This document shows, piece by piece, positions 24,389-32,712 of a DNA stretch of 64,000 nt. The stretch lies in NCBI RefSeq assembly GCF_000803215.1, contig NZ_JSXC01000040.1:1-64000 (forward strand), read 5' to 3'. Below the pieces are notes generated by a model. The model did not search any database and was not told the origin of the DNA. It saw nothing but the letters and a program-made list of their open reading frames with translations. Position numbers and translations under genes: made by a program. Source of the DNA: Pectobacterium fontis. GTDB taxonomy: Bacteria; Pseudomonadota; Gammaproteobacteria; Enterobacterales; Enterobacteriaceae. Position 1 is the first letter of the stretch. The number at the start of each line of letters is the position of its first letter.

Positions 24389-25153
24389 ATGTCAATAATA
24401 AAATACTGTACTGGCCTCATCGCCGCTGTCGCTGTATTTGCTGCATCATCCCCTGTTTTCGCCCAGGATAAGCTGAAATCGGATAAGGTTTTGGTTGTCG
24501 TTTCTAGTCTGGATAAAAAAACGCCAGAGTTGGTTGGCGGTTTTTGGTTTCCAGAACTGACCCACCCGGTTGAAGTCTTCGATCACGTCGGACTGGATTA
24601 CGATATCGCCAGCCCGAAAGGTGGAATGCCTCCGTTTGACGGCTTCGATCTCAAAGATCAGGCGAATCTGGATTTCTGGACTAACCCGGAGCATCGTAAC
24701 AAACTGGCGAATTCGATCCCGCTCAACAAAGTTGATCCAACAAAATACACCGCCATCCTGCTGGTTGGTGGACACGGACCAATGTGGGATTTTGCCAACA
24801 ATCCTGAATTGATCAACATCGTTCGTACTATGTACGAAAACAACAAAATTATCAGTGCTGTCTGCCACGGTCCGGCAGGTCTGCTGAATGTGAAGCTCAG
24901 CAATGGTCAATTGTTGATTAAAGACCGCCACCTGACTGGATTTACCGCAGAGGAAGAAGCGTTCCGCCATTACGACAAGATCGTTCCGTTTGAACTCGAA
25001 GCTGCGCTGAAAAAAGATGGCGCAAAATTCGAAGAAGCCCCGATTTTTGAAAATAAAGTCGTCGTAGATGGAAGACTGATCACGGGCCAAAACCCAGCAT
25101 CCGCCAAAGCACTCGGCGAAGCGGTTGTCAAAGCTCTGCAAACGAAAGCGTAA
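24389..25153 (+). CDS. Exported DJ-1/PfpI-family protein
   Basis: The 254-residue product begins with a signal peptide (MSIIKYCTGLIAAVAVFAAS, cleavage near VFA-QD). A class I glutamine-amidotransferase-like fold of the DJ-1/PfpI/Hsp31 type follows. The nucleophile elbow is ISAVCHGPAGLL, with the cysteine near residue 155. GGHGPMWDF earlier supplies a conserved acid/loop region. Relatives include glyoxalases, deglycases and chaperones, so the reaction is uncertain. An exported version is less common than cytosolic ones. I chose the ATG at 24389, after AAGGAGCAATAGA, a good ribosome binding site. The divergent LysR gene is its likely regulator. Confidence 0.82.
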   Translation: MSIIKYCTGLIAAVAVFAASSPVFAQDKLKSDKVLVVVSSLDKKTPELVGGFWFPELTHPVEVFDHVGLDYDIASPKGGMPPFDGFDLKDQANLDFWTNPEHRNKLANSIPLNKVDPTKYTAILLVGGHGPMWDFANNPELINIVRTMYENNKIISAVCHGPAGLLNVKLSNGQLLIKDRHLTGFTAEEEAFRHYDKIVPFELEAALKKDGAKFEEAPIFENKVVVDGRLITGQNPASAKALGEAVVKALQTKA

Positions 25154-25168
25154 TCACCGCATTATCCA

Positions 25169-25198
25169 CTGCGTTAGGTGGTAAAACACCTAACGCAG
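25169..25198 (+). terminator. Hairpin after the DJ-1/PfpI gene
   Basis: The 12-base perfect arms CTGCGTTAGGTG and CACCTAACGCAG flank a 6-base loop, 15 bases past the stop. There is no T tract. It lies between two convergent genes. Confidence 0.55.
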
Positions 25199-25262
25199 CC
25201 ACTTCAAGCATCATGTCACACATCAGGCGATGCCCTGATACCAGCAAAAAACGCTAGCGAAC

Positions 25263-27215
25263 TCAATACACATCACGGACATAGCGTTTGTCCTGCGCCA
25301 TTTTTGCAATATAAGCCGCCGCCGCTTCACCGCTCATATTCCCGTGAACCTGCACCACCTGCCGCAGCGCCGAATCGACATCTTTCGCCATACGACTCGC
25401 ATCGCCACACACGTAGAAATGCGCACCGGCCTCCAGCCAACGCCACAGCTCAGCGCCCTGCTCACTCATGCGGTGCTGAACATAAATTTTTTCGCGTTGG
25501 TCACGCGAGAAAGCGGTATCAAACCGATGCAGATAACCGTCGCGTTGCAGCGACGCCAACTCCTCGCGATAGTAAAAATCAGTCTCGGCACGCTGTTCGC
25601 CAAAGAATAGCCAATTTTTACCCTGTGCTCCTGTCGCCCGACGCTCTTGTAGAAAAGCCCGGAAAGGTGCGATCCCCGTGCCCGCCCCGACCATGATGAG
25701 CGGCGTATCCGGGTGTTTGGGCGTGCGGAAATGGGCTGACTTCTGAATAAAAATAGGCACCGCCACCGACTCGGCTGCGCGGTCGGCCAGAAAGGTGGAA
25801 CACACCCCGCCGCGTGCTTTCCCCTCAGCACCATAGCGCACCGTCGAAACGGTCAGGTGGATCTGATTGGGGGTGACGTTCGGGCTGGACGAGATCGAGT
25901 ACAAACGCGGCTGAATACGTTTGAGCACGGCTAACCATTCGTCAGCCTGAACCTGAATCGGAAACGCCTGTAGCACATCGACAACCTGCCGTCCCCACAG
26001 CCACTGTTTGAGTTCCTCCTTACGTTCCTCTTTTAACAGGTCGGCCAGCATAGGATGGCCCGATCGAGCGCTGATAAATTGCAAGATCTCCGGCGTAATG
26101 CGCGCAATCTCGACATGCTGGGATAACGCCTCGGCCAGTGGCATATCGCCTTTATCGTTGACGTTCACCACCGTAGAAGGTGAGAGTTTGAGCACAGAGA
26201 GCATCTCGCTCACCAGCTCAGGGCTGTTAGTCGGCCAGATGCCGAGCGCATCGCCCGCCTCATAGCACATATCGCTGCCGGAGATATCAAACGCGAATTG
26301 TCGGGTTTCTTTCTCTGCGCCGGGCGCATTCAGCAGTTGATTGAGGACAAGGCGCGCCGGCAAAGGCGCATTTCGGTTGAAAAGAGGAGCCGAAATCACG
26401 GCTGGTGCCACACTGCATTCTTCATTTCCATCAGCAAGCACCGCTGTCATCACCTTACTGGCGATTGGCGTAGGTGTGCCTGCCAGCGCGGTGACCACGC
26501 TGTCCAGCCAGACGCTTGCCGCCTCCTGATAGTCAGGCTCACAGTCGATGCGCGCTGACAGACGCTGCGCGCCCAACACCTCCAGTCGCGCATCAAGCCG
26601 ACGGCCAAAACCGCAAAACTGATCGTAGTTTGAATCGCCGAATGCCAGTACGGAGAACGCCATTTCAGCCAGTTTGGGGGCGGCCTCCGCCTGTAATGCC
26701 AGCCAGAAATTTGCGCCATTGTCGGGCGGATCGCCGTCGCCAAACGTGCTGGCGATAAAGAGTACGCGCGGCGTTGCAGGCAGATTGGCACTGTTGAAGC
26801 TGTCCATATCAGACAGGCTAACGGTATGCCCCGCAGTCTTCAGGCGTGCGGCGCACTGTGCCGCAAAACTTTCCGCATTACCGGTCGATGATGCCCATAA
26901 AATCAACACCGGTGGCAGTGATGGCGTGGTCTCCGCCGCCATCTGGTGAGAAGGCACGGGCAGCAACGTGATACCGTCACCGGGCAACCACGTTCGGGCA
27001 AACAGCCCCGCCAGCATGCCATCAAGCATCAGGCGTCTGGCGGGTTCCATGGGTGCCGTGGCGGGCAAAACCGGCACGCCGCCCGCCAGTCGTGATGCAT
27101 CAGTACGCAGTGCCGCGATATAACCTTGCAGATAATGCTGTTCGTGCGCGCTCAGCGTCACAGCCGGAAGGGCATCAAGGCCAAGCAGCGTGGCCAGTGC
27201 ATCAATGTGTTTCAT
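25263..27215 (-). CDS. CysJ-like flavoprotein reductase (electron donor part of the nitrate reductase)
   Basis: The 650-residue diflavin reductase has a flavodoxin FMN domain (WASSTGNAES near residue 107, FIASTFGDGDPPD). A connecting/FAD domain follows (RLYSISSSPN), then an NADPH domain (GTGIAPFRAFLQER, CGDASRMAKDVDSAL) ending KRYVRDVY. It resembles sulfite reductase CysJ, but no sulfite reductase gene adjoins it. It follows the nitrate reductase with a 14-base overlap, so its likely task is to pass NADPH electrons to that enzyme. The ATG at 27215 has an AAGGAA ribosome binding site 7 bases upstream. Reading back without the 31-bp repeat at 27271-27332, the nitrate reductase frame runs into this one with no stop. 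The ancestral gene was therefore probably one fused protein. Confidence 0.85.
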   Translation of the reverse strand: MKHIDALATLLGLDALPAVTLSAHEQHYLQGYIAALRTDASRLAGGVPVLPATAPMEPARRLMLDGMLAGLFARTWLPGDGITLLPVPSHQMAAETTPSLPPVLILWASSTGNAESFAAQCAARLKTAGHTVSLSDMDSFNSANLPATPRVLFIASTFGDGDPPDNGANFWLALQAEAAPKLAEMAFSVLAFGDSNYDQFCGFGRRLDARLEVLGAQRLSARIDCEPDYQEAASVWLDSVVTALAGTPTPIASKVMTAVLADGNEECSVAPAVISAPLFNRNAPLPARLVLNQLLNAPGAEKETRQFAFDISGSDMCYEAGDALGIWPTNSPELVSEMLSVLKLSPSTVVNVNDKGDMPLAEALSQHVEIARITPEILQFISARSGHPMLADLLKEERKEELKQWLWGRQVVDVLQAFPIQVQADEWLAVLKRIQPRLYSISSSPNVTPNQIHLTVSTVRYGAEGKARGGVCSTFLADRAAESVAVPIFIQKSAHFRTPKHPDTPLIMVGAGTGIAPFRAFLQERRATGAQGKNWLFFGEQRAETDFYYREELASLQRDGYLHRFDTAFSRDQREKIYVQHRMSEQGAELWRWLEAGAHFYVCGDASRMAKDVDSALRQVVQVHGNMSGEAAAAYIAKMAQDKRYVRDVY

Positions 27216-29514
27216 GTCGAGTTCCTTGATGTCGTGGTTCGGCGTATCCGCCGCGGCCTGTTCCGATACGGGAACAGCCGCTGAGTGGCTGTTCCCGTAT
27301 CGGAACAGCCGCTGAGTGGCTGTTCCGCTCAGGAGGAATAGATGCTACGGGTTCAGCGATCCGCGCCAACGCTACCGCAGAGAATTTGAATTCAGGCTGT
27401 TGGGAAATCGGATCAATGGCATCGCTGGTGACAGCGTTAATCGCCAGATCGTCACCAAAAACGTCATTCCAGTGAAACGGTGCAAAACAGTTTCCTGGGC
27501 GAACCCGATTGGTCACCACGGCGGGCAGTACCGCACGCCCACGGCGCGATCGGATTTCCACCCGATCCTTATCCTGAATACCGAGCGTAATGGCATCTTC
27601 GGGATGCACTTCGATAAACGGGCCGGGATTGAGCTTGTTAAGCGTCGGGATCTTTCCGGTTTTCGTCATCGTGTGCCACTGGTGCTGCAAGCGACCGGTA
27701 TTCAGCACAAACGTAAAGTCGTCATCCGGCATTTCAGCGGGCGACAGATGTGGTCGGGGGAGGAATACCGCTTTACCGCTCTCCGTCGCAAAAACCAGAC
27801 GCGGCTGCGTGCCGTCTGGTGACGTTTTTAGCGTTTGACTCACGCCGTTGTTGAGGTAGCGAATGGGGTGACGATCGTGGTGATCATCAGGGGGACAAGG
27901 CCACTGCAAGGGAGAGTGTTGCAAGCGTTCATAGCTGACGCCACGTATGTCGTAGCCCGTCTTGGGGTTCCAAAACTGCTTAATCTCTTCAAAAACGTCG
28001 GATGCGGAATTGTAGCTAAATCCCTGTGCATAGCCCATTTCACAGGCGACGCTGGCGATGATTTGCCAATCAGGCATCGCCTCTCCAGGCGGTTCAACCG
28101 CTTTCTGCATCAGCGTCAAATTTCGTTCGGAGTTAATCATCACGCCTGCCGCTTCCGCCCACAGCGCGCCGGGCAGCAGGATATCGGCGTAGCGGTTGGT
28201 TTCGGTATCGAGAAACGCATCCTGCGTAATGACCAATTCAGCCGCTTGCAGCCCGGCAATCACGTTATTGCGATTAGGAACCGTGGCGACCGGATTCGTA
28301 CAGATGATCCAGCACGCTTTGATCTTGCCCGCCATCATGTCCTCAAACATGGCGACAGTGCCGCCGCCAAGCTCCGTGCGCAATGTGCCGGCAGGAACGC
28401 CCCAGATAGCCTCGATGGCCGCACGATCTTTCTCTACCAGCACAGAGCGCTGCCCCGGTAGCCCCATCCCCATATAGCCCATTTCGCGCCCGCCCATCGC
28501 ATTGGGCTGCCCGGTCAGGGAAAACGGGCCGCTTCCCGTACGGCAAATCGCGCCAGTGGCTAAGTGCAGGTTACAGATCGCGTTGGTATTCCAGGTGCCA
28601 TGCGTACTTTGATTCAGCCCCATCGTCCAGCAACTCATCCACTCCGCCGCCGTACCTATCCATTCCGCCGCCTTGCGGATGTCGGCCTCCGGCAACCCGG
28701 TGATCTCTGCGACTTTCTCCGGGGGATAATCCTCAAGGAATTCAGGCATCGCTTCCCACCCTTCGGTGAACTCGGCGATAAAAGCGGGATCGGTGTGTCC
28801 ATTCTGAACAAGCAGGTACAGCAGGCCATTGAGCAAAGCCAAATCCGTTCCAGGCTTGATTTGCAGAAACAGGTTCGCTTTGTCTGCTGTGGCATTACGG
28901 CGCGGGTCAACCACGATGAGCTTAGCGCCGGCTTTGACGCGATCCATCATGCGCAGAAACAGGATCGGGTGGCAATCGGCCATGTTCGCGCCAATGACGA
29001 AAAAGACGTCGGCGTGGTCAAAGTCTTGATAGGAGCCAGGCGGGCCGTCTGACCCTAAAGAGAGCTTGTAGCCGCTACCCGCGCTGGCCATACACAGGCG
29101 TGAGTTTGACTCAATGTTGTTCGTGCCGATAAACCCCTTGGCGAGCTTGTTCGCCAGATATTGAGATTCCAGCGACATCTGACCGGAGACGTAAAGCGAC
29201 ACCGCATCAGGCCCGTGGGAATCAATAATAGTCCGTAGCCGCCGCGCGGTTTCTTTGATGGCTTTATCCATATCAACCCTGACCGATTCGTGCTGCCGAT
29301 CGGCCCGTAGATAGGCATTCTCCAGTCGCCCTGATTCAGCGAGCGCCTGACTGCACGTATTGCCCTTGGTGCAGAGTCGACCAAAATTGGTGGGATGCGT
29401 TTTGTCGCCTGACACCTTGATCACGCGATTGTCTTTTACCTCCATCACCACGCCGCAACCGACCCCACAGTAGGGGCAAACGCTCTTTACACACGCTGAG
29501 GAGGTGGTATCCAT
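27202..29514 (-). CDS. Assimilatory-type nitrate reductase, molybdopterin catalytic subunit
   Basis: The 770-residue molybdopterin oxidoreductase of the NasA/NarB/NapA group has an N-terminal [4Fe-4S] site: CPYCGVGCG near residue 14 and GRLCTKG near 46. Other family blocks include SNSRLCMASAG, GANMADCHPI and TGQPNAMGGREMGYMG. The MopB C-terminal domain includes TGRLQHQWHTMTKTG and ends near LARIAEPVAS. The last 40 or so residues have no family counterpart. They are encoded across and beyond a 31-bp tandem repeat, so they are probably out of the ancestral frame. No twin-arginine signal is visible, so the protein is cytoplasmic, consistent with nitrate assimilation. No nitrite reductase or transporter gene adjoins. 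Confidence 0.88.
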   Translation of the reverse strand: MDTTSSACVKSVCPYCGVGCGVVMEVKDNRVIKVSGDKTHPTNFGRLCTKGNTCSQALAESGRLENAYLRADRQHESVRVDMDKAIKETARRLRTIIDSHGPDAVSLYVSGQMSLESQYLANKLAKGFIGTNNIESNSRLCMASAGSGYKLSLGSDGPPGSYQDFDHADVFFVIGANMADCHPILFLRMMDRVKAGAKLIVVDPRRNATADKANLFLQIKPGTDLALLNGLLYLLVQNGHTDPAFIAEFTEGWEAMPEFLEDYPPEKVAEITGLPEADIRKAAEWIGTAAEWMSCWTMGLNQSTHGTWNTNAICNLHLATGAICRTGSGPFSLTGQPNAMGGREMGYMGMGLPGQRSVLVEKDRAAIEAIWGVPAGTLRTELGGGTVAMFEDMMAGKIKACWIICTNPVATVPNRNNVIAGLQAAELVITQDAFLDTETNRYADILLPGALWAEAAGVMINSERNLTLMQKAVEPPGEAMPDWQIIASVACEMGYAQGFSYNSASDVFEEIKQFWNPKTGYDIRGVSYERLQHSPLQWPCPPDDHHDRHPIRYLNNGVSQTLKTSPDGTQPRLVFATESGKAVFLPRPHLSPAEMPDDDFTFVLNTGRLQHQWHTMTKTGKIPTLNKLNPGPFIEVHPEDAITLGIQDKDRVEIRSRRGRAVLPAVVTNRVRPGNCFAPFHWNDVFGDDLAINAVTSDAIDPISQQPEFKFSAVALARIAEPVASIPPERNSHSAAVPIREQPLSGCSRIGTGRGGYAEPRHQGTRHETH
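27260..27332. repeat. 31-bp tandem repeat with nested palindromes in the nitrate reductase 3' end
   Basis: A 25-base near-palindrome (arms GGAACAGCC and GGCTGTTCC) occurs at about 27271-27295 and again 31 bases on, at 27302-27326. The sequence 27260-27306 also forms a 20-base perfect-arm palindrome with a 7-base loop. The 6-base spacers of the two units are reverse complements of each other. Because 31 is not a multiple of three, one copy shifts the reading frame. Removing one copy joins the nitrate reductase and flavoprotein frames. Confidence 0.9.
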
Positions 29515-29661
29515 TGACTGACTCCCGTAGAACTAAGTTGCAACAGCCGCCAAAAGAAGGGCCGTACCGGGCGAATTCAGGCATAAAAAATTTCCGGGAG
29601 AAATTTTTAACGTTACGTTAGCAACGGCCCATAAGGGTGGCGGCCAGGGATGACACGCCAT

Positions 29662-29722
29662 AAAAAAAACGTCCACAAAACCCTGCTCTCGCGATTGTGC
29701 GAAAAGCATGATTGTGTGGACG
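29662..29722 (-). terminator. Leader terminator (attenuator) of the nitrate reductase operon
   Basis: On the minus strand, CGTCCACA (29722-29715) pairs with TGTGGACG (29677-29670), with an inner GC-rich stem. Eight T follow at 29669-29662. It lies about 150 bases before the start codon and after the predicted transcription start, so it would stop transcription inside the leader unless relieved. The Klebsiella nas operon is controlled at such a leader terminator by the ANTAR protein NasR. Confidence 0.75.
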
Positions 29723-29739
29723 CCGTTGTCCGACCGCGA

Positions 29740-29762
29740 CTTTGCTCACCGTTGAGACAAAG
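29740..29762 (-). promoter_or_regulatory. Leader hairpin with an ANTAR-type hexaloop
   Basis: CTTTG-T-CTC pairs with GAG-CAAAG around the hexaloop AACGGT. ANTAR antiterminators recognise hairpins whose six-base loop has A at position 1 and G at position 4, as here. The hairpin lies just before the leader terminator. The expected partner hairpin upstream is weaker (loop ATTCTG, near 29763-29777), so the assignment is provisional. Confidence 0.45.
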
Positions 29763-29787
29763 CCGCAGAATCGCTATACCGTTGAGA

Positions 29788-29803
29788 AGCAAGTTGCGTG
29801 CCA
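29788..29803 (-). promoter_or_regulatory. Sigma-54 promoter of the nitrate reductase operon
   Basis: The minus strand reads TGGCACGCAACTTGCT, an exact match to the -24/-12 consensus TGGCAC-N5-TTGCW. It predicts a start near 29777 and a leader of about 260 bases. It indicates nitrogen control through RpoN and an enhancer-binding activator. Confidence 0.85.
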
Positions 29804-29867
29804 CCGTTATACATAGTCAGATATAGCGCAGAGAAACGTAAAATCAGGGAGTTTTTACGCACATCGT

Positions 29868-29884
29868 TGCATCACGGTGGTGCA
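29868..29884 (-). promoter_or_regulatory. NtrC-like enhancer site
   Basis: TGCATCACGGTGGTGCA is a 17-base near-palindrome close to the NtrC (GlnG) consensus TGCACYA-N3-TRGTGCA. Its centre lies about 100 bases upstream of the predicted sigma-54 start, a usual distance. A weaker partial copy (TGCATTTCTGGTTCA) starts at 29902. Confidence 0.65.
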
Positions 29885-29987
29885 GGATAAGAAGGCGGCG
29901 GTGCATTTCTGGTTCAACTGCTACTGATGGTTTATTGCGATAGCACCGACAGATTCGGCTGGCTTAATGTGGGGGAAACAGAGATGT

Positions 29988-30003
29988 CGTGACCGAAATC
30001 ACA
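29988..30003 (+). promoter_or_regulatory. CRP-like site upstream of the phospho-beta-glucosidase gene
   Basis: CGTGACCGAAATCACA matches TGTGA-N6-TCACA with one mismatch. It is centred about 58 bases before a predicted start near 30054, close to a class I position. Confidence 0.6.
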
Positions 30004-30019
30004 TAACCAAACAGGGGCA

Positions 30020-31609
<1,590 letters not shown>

Positions 31610-31619
31610 CCCCAAAAAA

Positions 31620-31662
31620 AACCGTTGTGTGTAGATGAAAAATCACCTACATACAACGGATC
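31620..31662 (-). terminator. Terminator between the glucosidase and antiterminator genes
   Basis: CCGTTGTGTGTAG pairs with CTACATACAACGG with one G-T pair. Eight T follow on the minus strand. It mainly ends the minus-strand permease-antiterminator transcript. Confidence 0.75.
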
Positions 31663-31772
31663 TCGCCTGAATAAAATCAGTTATGTCCCTTTGGTATTAA
31701 GGTAAATTTAATATCATAAATCCAATAATTATTATGTAATTCTGTGAACGTTATCACCCAAGATAATCACTT

Positions 31773-32603
31773 TCAATCTTTACGTAATCGATTAATGTGA
31801 ATCGTTAAAAACATAATTTCATCCGTTGTCAACTGGCATTCATAATTTATCTCTACGTAATCGTATACTTTCCTGGCACACGCATAAGCATCCTGCATTA
31901 ACTCTTTTATTCCTTCATAAATACCGTTGTCTTTATGGTTAATCTCTTCACGATTCAATAACCGTAATGCGAAAAATTTCAAATGCGTGATAAATCTCTG
32001 ATAATCCAAAGATGTTTCATCATACTTTATTCTTAAATCATATTGCACAATGCTAAGGATATCTTTTATCAACGTCGCACTCTGCATGGTACTTTGCATA
32101 TCGCTATTATTTCTGGCATTAGCCAGATGCAGTGCAATAAAACCGGCTTCATCCTCCGGTAGTGAAACATGTAATTTATCGTTAATCAAAGATAAGGCTT
32201 CCATGCCAACAAGAAACTCGCTGGCGTAAAACCGCTTGATATCCCACAACAAGAAATTTCTTATTTCCAAGCCATTGGAGTGACGCTGAATAGCAAAATT
32301 AATGTGATCGCTCAATGCCAGAAACAGGGTATCTTGCGCGGTGATGGCTAATTTTTGTTGTGCCAACGTAATAATTTGCTGGGTGACCGCCAAATGCGCG
32401 GGGGGAATTTCTGCCAACAATTGCGAGAATACCTCGGTTAGCCCTCCCCGGCTTTTTACAAATTGGCTCTCTATCTGACTGGCATCAATGTCATCCCCCT
32501 GCTTTTTGCCAAAACCGATCCCTCGTCCGATAGCCACAATCTCTTCACGGTTTTCATTGATCAACAAGACTGCGTTATTACTTAATATTTTTTCAACTTT
32601 CAT
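31773..32603 (-). CDS. BglG/LicT-family transcriptional antiterminator
   Basis: The RNA-binding regulator stabilises RAT hairpins in bgl leaders and is controlled by PTS phosphorylation. The product of about 276 residues has the N-terminal co-antiterminator RNA-binding domain (MKVEKILSNNAVLL, IGRGIGFGKKQGDDID). Two PRD domains follow, with conserved histidines in LSDHINFAIQRH and FIALHLANA (PRD1) and THLKFFALR and MFLTIHINR (PRD2). I chose the ATG at 32603; an ATG three codons earlier (32612) is also possible. It follows the permease gene by about 110 bases in the same direction. The two RAT leaders in this window are its likely targets. Confidence 0.92.
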   Translation of the reverse strand: MKVEKILSNNAVLLINENREEIVAIGRGIGFGKKQGDDIDASQIESQFVKSRGGLTEVFSQLLAEIPPAHLAVTQQIITLAQQKLAITAQDTLFLALSDHINFAIQRHSNGLEIRNFLLWDIKRFYASEFLVGMEALSLINDKLHVSLPEDEAGFIALHLANARNNSDMQSTMQSATLIKDILSIVQYDLRIKYDETSLDYQRFITHLKFFALRLLNREEINHKDNGIYEGIKELMQDAYACARKVYDYVEINYECQLTTDEIMFLTIHINRLRKD

Positions 32604-32712
32604 CACAGTCATCTCAATATAGCGTTCGAATGCGCTGGTCTATGGAAAAATCGACTAATGTCAATCGATAACGAAAACGGGAGATTCACGTTCATCCCCC
32701 TTTCCCTTATTT

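Noticed and set aside
27260..27332. Palindromic repeat as a CRISPR array
   Set aside because: There are only two units with 6-base spacers, and they lie inside a coding region.
29613..29804. 63-codon minus-strand frame in the nitrate reductase leader
   Set aside because: It spans the leader terminator and sigma-54 element, which explain the sequence better.
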